The notes beneath the pieces were generated by a model. It saw only the letters and a program-made list of their open reading frames with translations. It was not told the DNA's origin and made no database searches. From the NCBI RefSeq assembly GCF_910588665.1, contig NZ_CAJUPR010000011.1, positions 1 to 64,000 on the forward strand: DNA of 64,000 nt, in the 5' to 3' direction. Of the stretch, positions 27,984 through 36,194 are shown in pieces (the first letter of the stretch is position 1; each line of letters starts with the position of its first letter). Source of the stretch: an uncultured Brachyspira sp. Lineage in GTDB: Bacteria > Spirochaetota > Brachyspiria > Brachyspirales > Brachyspiraceae. A program made the translations under genes and the position numbers.

Positions 27984-28880
27984 TTACTCTATATTAAAAT
28001 TTTCATTTATTTTATTTAAAAATATTTTAGATGCTTTTGAAAACTCATGATTTTTTTTCCAAGCAATATAAATCTCAGATTCCAATTTAGGCTTCAAAGG
28101 TAAAAAACATACATTACTATTATTAAAATTATTTATTAACTTATCTAAAGTTAAAGCATATCCTATACCCTGAATAACCATAATCATTGCATTATAACTT
28201 AAATTATATGTAGCGGCTATATTAAGCTTATTAAAACTATTTCCGAACCACCTCATAAAATAATTATTTTGAATATCGTCTTCTACAGCCTGCCTTGAAA
28301 CTATAAGCGGTAAATTTAATAAATCGTTTTTTGTAACATTTTTCTTTTCGGCAAGTTTAGAATCGTTTCTCATAATAACTCCCCAAATATCTTTTGCAGG
28401 CATTTTTAAATAATCATATTTAGATAAATCAGCAGGGGAAATTAATACTGCAAAATCAAGCAATCCGCTGTCAAGTTTTTCAGTAATATCCTGATAGTTT
28501 CCGCTTTTAATATTATATTTTATATAAGGGTAGTCTTTCTGCATATCTTTCATAACGGAAGCAAGCAGATTCATAGACCATGTTTCTCCTGCTCCTATAA
28601 ATATATCTCCTGCTATAATTTTATCATTAAAATCAAACTCAGACCTAGTTTTCTCTATCATCTCTATTATTTCTTCCGCTCTCTTTTTTAATAATATGCC
28701 TTCAGGAGTAAGTTCTATATTTCTATGCTTTCTTTCAAATAATTTATGCCCTATATCTCTTTCTAATATATTTATTTGTCTTGATAAATTCGGCTGAGTA
28801 AGATTAAGATATTCTGCAGCTTTTGAAATATTTCCCTCTCTTACTGCAGTTAAAAAATATTTTAAAGTTCTTATTTCCAT
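27984..28880 (-). CDS. LysR-family transcriptional regulator
   Basis: This 298-aa protein has the winged helix-turn-helix at residues 1-60 (YFLTAVREGNISKAAEYL, LTQPNLSRQI) and a two-lobed effector-binding domain. LysR proteins usually control neighbouring or divergent genes. Here the upstream neighbour on the same strand, 84 bases away, is a nicotinamidase-like gene, so that gene or the acetyltransferase-hydrolase pair are candidates. No effector can be inferred. Confidence 0.92.
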   Translation of the reverse strand: MEIRTLKYFLTAVREGNISKAAEYLNLTQPNLSRQINILERDIGHKLFERKHRNIELTPEGILLKKRAEEIIEMIEKTRSEFDFNDKIIAGDIFIGAGETWSMNLLASVMKDMQKDYPYIKYNIKSGNYQDITEKLDSGLLDFAVLISPADLSKYDYLKMPAKDIWGVIMRNDSKLAEKKNVTKNDLLNLPLIVSRQAVEDDIQNNYFMRWFGNSFNKLNIAATYNLSYNAMIMVIQGIGYALTLDKLINNFNNSNVCFLPLKPKLESEIYIAWKKNHEFSKASKIFLNKINENFNIE

Positions 28881-28964
28881 ATATTACCAAAAAAATAATT
28901 ATTAATATTATACTATGTTTTTTATTTTAATCAAAAATAAATATTCAAACTTGTATATTATATT

Positions 28965-29876
28965 TTATATATTAATAAGCTTTATGCCATGCTCTTTAGA
29001 AAGATCTTCATATTTTTTATTGCATTTTTCCTCATCGCCTATAGCACTGCTGCAGTTCATCATTACATTTATAGTTTCGGTAACATATCTATCATTACAA
29101 TAAATCTCGCAAAACTGCTTTACACTTTCATAAACGCAGTAATCTTTTGCCTCGCCGCATATATATATTTTATCGGCATTAGTGATATCATAAGCCCAAG
29201 AATTATCATATTCTTTAGTATACTCAGTAATAACTTCAGGTCTTATAACTCCGTACATCTCGCTGAAAGAATCCTGTCCTTTTAATATTTTATTGATATA
29301 TATTTTTCTTGAAGCTTCAAAAAATAAAAGCATATTTGAAAGCTGTTTATCTATAAGCCAGCCGTCTGTACCATATATGCAATGGTAGGGCCATATAATT
29401 AAATTCTGACTATTCTGCCATTTTAACTTTCTTACATAATCTATCTGTATATCCTCATCATAAATGGGTATTATCTCATCATTTTCTATTTTTTCTAAAG
29501 TTACTTCGGTAAAAGGAGTAAGCGGTTTTCTGTTATAATCTTTCCACATAATGGGATAAAATATAGAATCATATCTATGAGTATCTAATGTAACATAAAT
29601 ACTGGATAATCTGCTCATATTATCATATATAAATCTTATTATCCTTTTTAAATCATCTGCAGCGCCTTTTATAGGCAATGCTCCCTTTTCAATATCTACA
29701 AAATCTCTCTGGGGATCTACTATAAGCAGATTAATGCTTTCATCTTTTAAATTTTTAATAATATCATCACTGTATTCAAGAGCCAAACTGTAAATTTCCT
29801 GCTGATTAACAGGATTAATCTCTTTTCCTACATAATCTTCATTTACTATTTTCTCATAAGGTATTTTCACAGACAT
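28965..29876 (-). CDS. Isochorismatase/nicotinamidase-family hydrolase
   Basis: This 303-aa cysteine hydrolase is longer than PncA. Asp54 in LLIVDPQRDF, the metal-site DTH (YVTLDTHRYDSI) and the nucleophile region GEAKDYCVYESV match the nicotinamidase branch. It may turn nicotinamide into nicotinate for the PncB enzyme encoded at 41.3-42.5 kb; this is an inference across a long distance. SD AAGGA precedes ATG 29876. It is separated from lysR by 84 bases. Confidence 0.8.
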   Translation of the reverse strand: MSVKIPYEKIVNEDYVGKEINPVNQQEIYSLALEYSDDIIKNLKDESINLLIVDPQRDFVDIEKGALPIKGAADDLKRIIRFIYDNMSRLSSIYVTLDTHRYDSIFYPIMWKDYNRKPLTPFTEVTLEKIENDEIIPIYDEDIQIDYVRKLKWQNSQNLIIWPYHCIYGTDGWLIDKQLSNMLLFFEASRKIYINKILKGQDSFSEMYGVIRPEVITEYTKEYDNSWAYDITNADKIYICGEAKDYCVYESVKQFCEIYCNDRYVTETINVMMNCSSAIGDEEKCNKKYEDLSKEHGIKLINI

Positions 29877-29960
29877 TAGTAATTCCTTAATATTTAATTT
29901 TGTAATATATAGTATATATGCATTTATTTTAAAGTAAATTATTTTTAAAAAAATTAGATA

Positions 29961-29989
29961 AAAAAATGAGGCTTAAAATATTAAGCCTC
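29961..29989 (-). terminator. Terminator after the Asn/Tyr-rich secreted protein gene
   Basis: Perfect nine-base stem GAGGCTTAA/TTAAGCCTC (29968-29976 with 29981-29989), four-base loop, then a T-run on the minus strand. Confidence 0.85.
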
Positions 29990-30011
29990 CTAATGATTAA
30001 AAAATTAAATA

Positions 30012-30863
30012 TTATTTGCAATACTCTTCATATAACAGCTTTCCGTTTCTGTCTATAAATAACTTAATCATATTGCTTAATTTAACTTCATATACGCCTA
30101 TATTTTTCATTTCTATATCGCATATTTGAACATTAGGATATGTTCTGTTTGCAGTTTCTAAAACGATATTAGGCACTTTAAAAGGAGTATAAAAATTATA
30201 ATTATTATTACCGTTATTGTTTTGATTATTCAAATTATTTTTATAATAATTATCAGCTGCCGATTCTATTAATCGCTCTGCAGTAATTTCATAAATATTC
30301 TCCGAATTATAGGCATAATTATTATTTTGATTATTATAATAATTATTTTGAGTGTCCTGATTTCTATTCGGACTATAATAAGGACTGTTAGGATTTTTCG
30401 ATTCAGTTTCAAGCATTTTCATCAATTCCTCATAAGGATTTTTGTAAATCTGAGTATTATCATAACCGCTGTTATTATAGCTTTGATAATTATAATTATG
30501 ATTGTATTCGTTATAATATTCATAATTTTCGGCATTATAATTATTACTGCTGTTATAATTCTTAGAAGCCGTATTCATAGCATTCATAACATATTGATAA
30601 GGATTTGAACTCATTTGATTATTACTATTATTATACTGATTTGCAAATGAAGGATTATAATAAATACTATTCGGATTAAGAGCCTCTTTAGCTAAAACTT
30701 TCATAAACTCTTCATAATAGTTATAGAAGTTATAATTGTTTTGATAAGTGTTGTTTTCAGTATTATATGCATTCTGATAATTATAGGAATCATAATACTG
30801 AGCAAATGATAAGTTTGCCGATATCATTATAAAGACGGAAACATTAAAAATAATTTTTCTCAT
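30012..30863 (-). CDS. Secreted Asn/Tyr-rich repeat protein with C-terminal PepSY-like domain
   Basis: This is a 283-aa exported protein. A signal peptide (MRKIIFNVSVFIMISANLSFAQ in two parts: a basic start, then a hydrophobic core ending FAQ) is followed by about 190 residues dominated by Asn and Tyr, with two copies of a YEE(F/L)MK...NPNS(I/P)YY unit near residues 50 and 143. The last 60 residues (TYPNVQICDIEM; YEVKLSN; FIDRNGKLLYEEY) resemble the PepSY-like periplasmic module. The frame continues to an ATG at 30926, but that lies inside the promoter. ATG 30863 has AAAGGA before it and starts the signal peptide. Function unknown, probably envelope or surface. Confidence 0.8.
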   Translation of the reverse strand: MRKIIFNVSVFIMISANLSFAQYYDSYNYQNAYNTENNTYQNNYNFYNYYEEFMKVLAKEALNPNSIYYNPSFANQYNNSNNQMSSNPYQYVMNAMNTASKNYNSSNNYNAENYEYYNEYNHNYNYQSYNNSGYDNTQIYKNPYEELMKMLETESKNPNSPYYSPNRNQDTQNNYYNNQNNNYAYNSENIYEITAERLIESAADNYYKNNLNNQNNNGNNNYNFYTPFKVPNIVLETANRTYPNVQICDIEMKNIGVYEVKLSNMIKLFIDRNGKLLYEEYCK

Positions 30864-30914
30864 AAATATATCCTTTTGTAAATATATTGTAAATCTAACA
30901 TTAAATATATTTAC

Positions 30915-30943
30915 ATTATAATACATTTGTTTTATCTTGTCAA
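30915..30943 (-). promoter_or_regulatory. Strong promoter of the Asn/Tyr-rich secreted protein gene
   Basis: Minus strand -35 TTGACA (30938-30943), 17-base spacer, -10 TATAAT (30915-30920): perfect consensus. It rules out the longer reading frame starting at 30926. Confidence 0.85.
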
Positions 30944-31225
30944 TTTTTTTTACACATTTTTTTAAATTAATTTACATTTTTGTATAAAAAAATTATTTAT
31001 TATTGCCTGCCATAAACATGCTTTTAAATAGCTTAAATCTTTTATTATTAATAAAAATTATCCGTTATTTTATATCAGAGTTTTATTAAAATAATTTAAT
31101 ATAACTTTTTAATACTAAAATAATTTTAATTAATTTCATTGAAAAAAAAATTATTTTATTATAAAGTATTAAAATTAATCCGTAATTTAACTTTTTAAAT
31201 TTAAAATAAACAGGAGAATAAAAAT
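30944..31225. other. Gene-free AT-rich spacer before fabV
   Basis: No open frame or stable hairpin that I can support. A loose promoter-like arrangement (TTGAAA near 31139, TATAAA some 15-17 bases on) could serve fabV but is too weak to list separately. The fabV ribosome site AGGAGA is at the right end. Confidence 0.5.
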
Positions 31226-32437
31226 ATGATAATAGAGCCGAAAATATTAAATAATATATGCATCACAGCCCACCCGCTAGGATGCGCAAAAGAGGTAGAA
31301 AATCAAATTAATTATATAAAATCAAAGCCTAAAATAAAATCAGATGTAAAAAATGCTCTTATTTTAGGAGCCTCAGGCGGATACGGACTTGCAAGCAGAA
31401 TAGCTGCAGGATACGGATTGGGAGCAAAGACTATGAGCGTATCATTTGAAAAAGCGGCAACGGAAAGAAGAACGGCTACACCAGGCTGGTATAATAATGA
31501 AGCTTTTTCCTCTTTCGCTAAAAAAGACGGCATAGAAGATAAAAATTTAATACTTGATGCTTTTTTAAACTCTTCAAAGGAAGAAGTAATTAAAGAGGCA
31601 AAATCATTTTTTAACGGAGAAAAAATAGATTTAATTATATACAGTTTGGCGGCACCCTCAAGAACCGATGAATCAACTGGAACAGTTTACCGTTCATCAT
31701 TAAAGCCGATAGGTAAAAAATATAAAGGCATAGGCGTTGATTTCATAACAGAAGAATTACTGGAAGTATCAATAGATACTGCAAACGAAGATGATATTAA
31801 ATCTACAGTAAAAGTTATGGGCGGAGAAGATTGGAAATTATGGACGGAAGCTTTGCTTAATGCTGACATGCTTTCCGAAAATGCTTTAAATATAGCTTAT
31901 TCCTATATAGGTCCTGAAATGACTAAAGCAATATACAGGAAAGGAACAATAGGAAAGGCTAAGGATCATCTTGAAAAAACAGCTCATGAACTAAATAAAG
32001 AGATGCAGGAAAAAATAAAAGGCCATGCTTATGTATCAGTAAATAAAGCGGTTGTAACAAGATCTTCGGCTGTAATACCTACAGTACCTCTTTATATAGG
32101 AATATTATTTAAAGTGATGAAAAATAAAGGTCTTCATGAAAACTGTATAGAGCAAATGTACAGACTTATAAGCGAAAAACTTTACAGCGGCAAAGAAATA
32201 CCAGTTGACAGCGAAAATAGAATAAGATTAGATGATTGGGAATTAAGAGATGATGTTCAGAAAGAAGTTTCAGATGCTTGGAATAAATTAAATAAAGATA
32301 ATTTAAAAGAATTAGCCGATTTAGAATTATTCAGAAAAGACTATATGAATATGCATGGTTTTGAGGAAGACGGCATTGATTACGGTCAGGATGTGCAGAT
32401 ACAAAGATTAATTCTTAATAATTTAATTAATGCTTAG
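31226..32437 (+). CDS. fabV: FabV-type trans-2-enoyl-CoA/ACP reductase
   Basis: This 403-aa NADH-dependent enoyl reductase carries out the last step of the fatty-acid elongation cycle or crotonyl-CoA reduction. The Rossmann motif is LILGASGGYGLASRIA, the family's active-site Tyr-x8-Lys is seen in AIYRKGTIGKAK, and the opening HPLGC block is characteristic. SD AGGAGA before ATG 31226. FabV stands in for FabI in several spirochaetes. No other fab genes adjoin it; fabH lies at 50.5 kb. Confidence 0.95.
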   Translation: MIIEPKILNNICITAHPLGCAKEVENQINYIKSKPKIKSDVKNALILGASGGYGLASRIAAGYGLGAKTMSVSFEKAATERRTATPGWYNNEAFSSFAKKDGIEDKNLILDAFLNSSKEEVIKEAKSFFNGEKIDLIIYSLAAPSRTDESTGTVYRSSLKPIGKKYKGIGVDFITEELLEVSIDTANEDDIKSTVKVMGGEDWKLWTEALLNADMLSENALNIAYSYIGPEMTKAIYRKGTIGKAKDHLEKTAHELNKEMQEKIKGHAYVSVNKAVVTRSSAVIPTVPLYIGILFKVMKNKGLHENCIEQMYRLISEKLYSGKEIPVDSENRIRLDDWELRDDVQKEVSDAWNKLNKDNLKELADLELFRKDYMNMHGFEEDGIDYGQDVQIQRLILNNLINA

Positions 32438-32509
32438 CTTTTTTGCATTAAGCAGTATTACAAAAAAATATTATTATAAAAAATAAATATAATTTTTTAT
32501 TTTATTTGC

Positions 32510-32537
32510 TTGACAAAAAATAAAATTACTTTATAAT
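32510..32537 (+). promoter_or_regulatory. Promoter of tRNA-Asp and probably rpsT
   Basis: -35 TTGACA (32510-32515), 16-base spacer, -10 TATAAT (32532-32537), 23 bases before the tRNA. No terminator separates the tRNA from rpsT, 27 bases downstream, so both may be transcribed together. Confidence 0.8.
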
Positions 32538-32560
32538 ATAAAGCATTCCTTAACTAATTT

Positions 32561-32635
32561 GGAGTTGTAGCTCAGTTTGGTTAGAGCGCCTGCCTGTCAC
32601 GCAGGAGGCCGCGGGTTCGAGCCCCGTCAACTCCG
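32561..32635 (+). tRNA. tRNA-Asp (anticodon GTC)
   Basis: Full cloverleaf: acceptor GGAGTTG/CAACTCC with discriminator G, D-arm GCTC...GAGC, anticodon arm CCTGC-CTGTCAC-GCAGG, T-arm with GGTTCGAGCCC. Anticodon GTC reads Asp codons. CCA is not encoded. Confidence 0.97.
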
Positions 32636-32662
32636 ATTTTTATTTTAACATGGAGTAGATAA

Positions 32663-32926
32663 ATGCCTAATATAGCTTCAGCATCTAAAAGATTAAGACA
32701 AAATGAAGTTAGAAACCTTTATAATAGAAAAATTAAAAGCTTTTTAAATACTCAGAAAAAGAAAGTTATTAAAGCAATAAGCAGCAATGATAAAAACCTT
32801 GCTTCGGAAGAGTTTAAAAAATATGCAAGTGCCTTAGATAAAGCAGCAAGAAAATCTGTTATTCATGCCAACAGAGCAGCATCTAAAAAATCCTATATGA
32901 TGAAAAAAATTAATGCTATAAATTAA
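32663..32926 (+). CDS. rpsT: 30S ribosomal protein S20
   Basis: This is an 87-aa basic helical protein of the S20 family (MPNIASASKRLRQ; later AARKSVIHANRAASKKS). It binds the 5' domain of 16S rRNA in small-subunit assembly. SD GGAG nine bases before ATG 32663. It lies just behind tRNA-Asp and probably shares its promoter. Confidence 0.97.
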   Translation: MPNIASASKRLRQNEVRNLYNRKIKSFLNTQKKKVIKAISSNDKNLASEEFKKYASALDKAARKSVIHANRAASKKSYMMKKINAIN

Positions 32927-33068
32927 TTATTATTTTTAATAAATAACAATTAATTTTTATACTATATTGGAATAAATTGTATTTATTTTAATACTGTTTT
33001 GATGTTCCTGTATAGATTAGTGTCTCTATATAACATATTACAGTTTCACTGCCTAATATAGATAATAC

Positions 33069-33137
33069 TTAAATTACTGTTATGGAAAGTGCAATCAATA
33101 TTATATAAATAACATAAAATATATTTCTATTTTTCAT
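33069..33137 (-). CDS. Possible 22-aa membrane peptide
   Basis: The ORF encodes MKNRNIFYVIYIILIALSIT plus two more residues, with TTGGAG placed correctly before the ATG. It would form one membrane helix with a basic N-terminus, like small type I toxins or stress peptides. No known family is recognised, and chance is quite possible in DNA this AT-rich. It stands alone in a 268-base gap between rpsT and the membrane glycosyltransferase-like gene. Confidence 0.3.
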   Translation of the reverse strand: MKNRNIFYVIYIILIALSITVI

Positions 33138-33194
33138 ATAATACTCCAAAAACACATTTATATTATAACAAGTCAAATAGTTAATATAATAATT

Positions 33195-35102
33195 TTACTT
33201 TAGTGTTAAAAACCATATCACTAATATAATAAAAATACTTGGAATTAATCTTATATATATTAAAAACCTTTGTATAGCTATTTCATTAATAGTATTAGCA
33301 GTTATTTTATTTGAATTAATCATTTTATAGTACATTATTAACAGCATAATTATACCAACTATAAAAAAGGAATATATTGTATTTGCAATATCAGAACTGC
33401 TGAAAATTTCAGGAAGAACTTCCATCATATTATTATATTTATTACCAGTAAAAAATAACCTAATAAGAGGTATTGACTTTGTCCTTAAAGACTCATACAT
33501 AGATATCATATTAGAACTATTACCGTAAAGCACCACACCAATAGCATAAAATAAAGCTGCTGCACTCTCTAAAATTATTTGTAAATTAAGATATTTATTT
33601 TCAATAAGCAGCATTATACTGATAAATGGAGCTAATATTATAATCCAATATCTATGAAAAGAAGTATTTACTATTGCAACTGATGAAAAGGTTATAAAAC
33701 ATATATACAAAGAAGTTTTATATAATTCTAAGTCATTTTCTGCAGTCTTAAGAAATGAAAACAAACATATTATAGAATAAGTTAGTATAAATACAGAAAC
33801 ATTAAATATTTTGTATCCGATTAAAGATCTAAATGCTACTAAGGCTCTATCTGACGGATTAGGTGATTTAAATAAAATAGAAGATACTAAATATGGCAAT
33901 ATAGGTAAAACTATATATAAAAATATATTTTTTAATTTTTTTTCTCTTAAGCATACTAATGGAATTAATATAAAAAACGGAAAAAGCTTTAATGGAATTG
34001 CAATAGAAAACCATAGCAAAAATCTTTTTTTATTATTAAAATAGTCTAATATACCTAATAAAGTAAAAAATAACATAATAATTTCTACTTGACTGATAAT
34101 AAGTGCTGGAATAACCGAAAAAGAAGAAGTTAATAAAAGAAAACCTGCAAGTTTGGAATTATTATCCGACAAGCCTGCTTTTTTAGAAATTTTATATATA
34201 ACAATTGAAGAAGAAATTAAAAACAGCAGCAATACAAACTTTATATACATTAACTCAAATGTACCTATAGAAAATAATTCATGATACCAAGTATAATATG
34301 TTATATTTTTTAATTTAGAGTATAGCCATAGAGGTAAAAAAATTATAGAATATAAAACATAAGCTAAATATGGTAAATCATCCGGCTTATAATAAGAGCC
34401 TACTTTTTCATAAACTTCATAAAAAAAATGAATAGGATTTACATTAAAGAAGTTAACACTATATGGAAATATTACTAATATGTCAGAATATATATAACTA
34501 AAAAAACATAAAAATGTAATTAATAAAAAAATGTAATAATCTTTTTTATCAGGAGAAACTATTTTTTGGCATAAAAAATTTTTATTTTTAATGATTAATA
34601 TTATAGATATAATTACTATATAAAAAATATATATAACTTTTTGTAATTTTAAGCTATACTCTATATTATCAATTTTATCAAAATTTATAATATTACTTGA
34701 AATTAAATAACCAAAAGGGCTGCCGTATTTATCAAAATAAATATGATTAATATAATCATTATTTTCTTTTAATTTATTAGTATTTAAATGTACTGTGTAT
34801 ATATCGCTATTTTTAAATATCTTACTATAGTATCTTATTTTAAAAATATAACTATAATTTGTAATAGAACTATTCGCAAAAATAAAATCTTTTACAGCAT
34901 CTTCATCCAATTCATTATCTGCAGTAAATTGCTGTTTAGTATCTTCTATATCTATATCATTTAATTTTAAAGTACTATAAATATCTAATGATAAATCAGA
35001 TAAATAACCATTCCTATATTTTTTACCTAAAATTAAAAGTACTGCTAAAATTAATGTTATTATAAAAAATACAAAGGTAATAAATATTTTTTTATTTTTC
35101 AT
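33195..35102 (-). CDS. Polytopic membrane protein, probable glycosyltransferase (GT-C fold, GT87-like)
   Basis: This protein of about 635 aa has an N-terminal anchor helix, an extracytoplasmic region of about 120 residues and then roughly ten or more membrane helices. The stretches ISQVEIIMLFFTLLGIL and AIPLKLFPFFILIPL resemble the conserved loop of GT87-like mannosyl/arabinosyl transferases, which use lipid-linked sugars on the outer face; the match is loose. ATG 35102 is preferred over ATG 35117 because GGGGTGG between them fits as ribosome site. An unusual transcribed leader holds an 11-copy 5-bp repeat inside a short ORF that ends on the start codon, so expression may be phase-variable. 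Confidence 0.6.
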   Translation of the reverse strand: MKNKKIFITFVFFIITLILAVLLILGKKYRNGYLSDLSLDIYSTLKLNDIDIEDTKQQFTADNELDEDAVKDFIFANSSITNYSYIFKIRYYSKIFKNSDIYTVHLNTNKLKENNDYINHIYFDKYGSPFGYLISSNIINFDKIDNIEYSLKLQKVIYIFYIVIISIILIIKNKNFLCQKIVSPDKKDYYIFLLITFLCFFSYIYSDILVIFPYSVNFFNVNPIHFFYEVYEKVGSYYKPDDLPYLAYVLYSIIFLPLWLYSKLKNITYYTWYHELFSIGTFELMYIKFVLLLFLISSSIVIYKISKKAGLSDNNSKLAGFLLLTSSFSVIPALIISQVEIIMLFFTLLGILDYFNNKKRFLLWFSIAIPLKLFPFFILIPLVCLREKKLKNIFLYIVLPILPYLVSSILFKSPNPSDRALVAFRSLIGYKIFNVSVFILTYSIICLFSFLKTAENDLELYKTSLYICFITFSSVAIVNTSFHRYWIIILAPFISIMLLIENKYLNLQIILESAAALFYAIGVVLYGNSSNMISMYESLRTKSIPLIRLFFTGNKYNNMMEVLPEIFSSSDIANTIYSFFIVGIIMLLIMYYKMINSNKITANTINEIAIQRFLIYIRLIPSIFIILVIWFLTLK

Positions 35103-35251
35103 AAACTGCCACCCCATGCAAAAGTGAATAGTTTATAAAAAAATAGTTCCTTTTTTGATAAAAAATTATAATAAGGTATAGTATATTTAGTTGTGTTGTG
35201 TTGTGTTGTGTTGTGTTGTGTTGTGTTGTGTTGTGTTGTGTTGTGTATCAT
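35099..35251 (-). CDS. 50-codon leader ORF running through the CACAA repeat
   Basis: ATG at 35251, then the HNTTQ unit repeated three and a half times (one unit per three CACAA copies), then an ordinary tail ending in GGSL. Its stop TGA overlaps the start of the membrane protein gene (ATGA, 35099-35102). With 10 or 13 copies the reading frame would hit TAA right after the repeat. With 12 it would run a few codons past the downstream start. No clear ribosome site precedes it, so translation is uncertain. Confidence 0.4.
   Translation of the reverse strand: MIHNTTQHNTTQHNTTQHNTTKYTIPYYNFLSKKELFFYKLFTFAWGGSL
35191..35245. repeat. Pentanucleotide tandem repeat, 11 copies of TTGTG (CACAA on minus)
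   Basis: Eleven perfect copies in 55 bases, between the promoter at 35287-35314 and the start at 35102 of the membrane protein gene. Repeats of this length and purity are prone to slipped-strand copy changes. Confidence 0.97.
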
Positions 35252-35286
35252 AATAAAAAATATACTATAGTTTGAATAATGAAAAT

Positions 35287-35314
35287 ATTATATTATAAAA
35301 TAAAATTATGTCAA
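35287..35314 (-). promoter_or_regulatory. Promoter of the repeat-led membrane protein gene
   Basis: Minus strand -35 TTGACA (35309-35314), 16-base spacer, -10 TATAAT (35287-35292). The stop codon of the upstream methyltransferase gene (TGA, 35311-35313) lies inside the -35 box. Transcription would start near 35280 and include the CACAA repeat in an untranslated leader of about 180 bases. Confidence 0.75.
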
Positions 35315-36183
35315 CAATAAAATCCTGCATATATTCCGCAGGGAAGAATAATATCGGAAGATTCTATTGGAAGTCCTATTTCGCCGCTTTCAAAAATACC
35401 ATTATGCTTTACCGAAGTTAATAGAATATTTTTTAATGATACATGAGAAAAGCTTGCCGTATAGCAATTTATTAAAAATAAAATAGGAGTATCCGATAGA
35501 AGTTTAATGCATTCTTTTACAAGCATGCTTAAACTTGTTTCTATCTGCCAAAGCTCTCCGTTAGGACCTCTTCCGTATACAGGAGGATCCATTATTATAA
35601 CATCGTATTTTCTATTCCGTCTTACTTCTCTTGATACAAATTTAAAAGCATCTTCTATAATAAATCTGACTTTTTTATTTTGAAGATTATTAATTTCTAT
35701 ATTTTTTTTGGCATGACTTACTATTTTTTTTGATGCATCAACATGAACTATTTCACCGCAATCGGCATAAGCACAAGCTATAGTTGCTCCTCCTGTATAT
35801 GCAAATAAATTTAAAGCCTTTATTTCTTTATTTTTATGAGAAGAAAATTTTTTTTCTTTAATTTTATCCATAATAAACTGCCAATTAACAGCCTGTTCCG
35901 GAAAAATTCCTATATGTTTGAAATTTGTAAATTCTATTTTGAAAGATAGATTTTGATATTTTATGATAAAATTATCTTTAGGCTTATTTATATACTGCCA
36001 ATATCCGCCGCCCTTATCCGAACGATAATATACTGCATCCAAATTATTCCATTTATTCAAACTTTTAGACCAAATGACTTGGGAATCGGGACGCGATACT
36101 ATAAATCCGCCTATATTCTCAAGTTTTTCACCTTCTCCGCAATCTATAATTTTATAATCTTTCCATTTATCAGCTAAAAGCAT
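35311..36183 (-). CDS. Class I SAM-dependent methyltransferase (RlmI/COG1092-like)
   Basis: This 290-aa protein has a short N-terminal strand-rich region, then a Rossmann methyltransferase: ALNLFAYTGGATIA (SAM loop), VHVDASKK, and VIIMDPPVYGRG as the catalytic loop. This is the pattern of 23S rRNA cytosine-C5 methylases of the RlmI group, but the PUA domain of true RlmI is missing. It follows motB by 11 bases on the same strand, so it may be the last gene of the flagellar transcript. Its target is not certain. Confidence 0.8.
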   Translation of the reverse strand: MLLADKWKDYKIIDCGEGEKLENIGGFIVSRPDSQVIWSKSLNKWNNLDAVYYRSDKGGGYWQYINKPKDNFIIKYQNLSFKIEFTNFKHIGIFPEQAVNWQFIMDKIKEKKFSSHKNKEIKALNLFAYTGGATIACAYADCGEIVHVDASKKIVSHAKKNIEINNLQNKKVRFIIEDAFKFVSREVRRNRKYDVIIMDPPVYGRGPNGELWQIETSLSMLVKECIKLLSDTPILFLINCYTASFSHVSLKNILLTSVKHNGIFESGEIGLPIESSDIILPCGIYAGFYC

Positions 36184-36194
36184 TTTATTTGTAA

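Noticed and set aside
30864..30926. 21-residue extension of the Asn/Tyr-rich protein
   Set aside because: It overlaps a perfect-consensus promoter and would bury the signal peptide.
32927..33068. Possible structured RNA after rpsT
   Set aside because: No stable hairpin or known riboswitch motif could be made out.
35191..35245. Short regular repeat that could suggest a CRISPR array
   Set aside because: The 5-bp units are contiguous with no spacers; it is a simple microsatellite.
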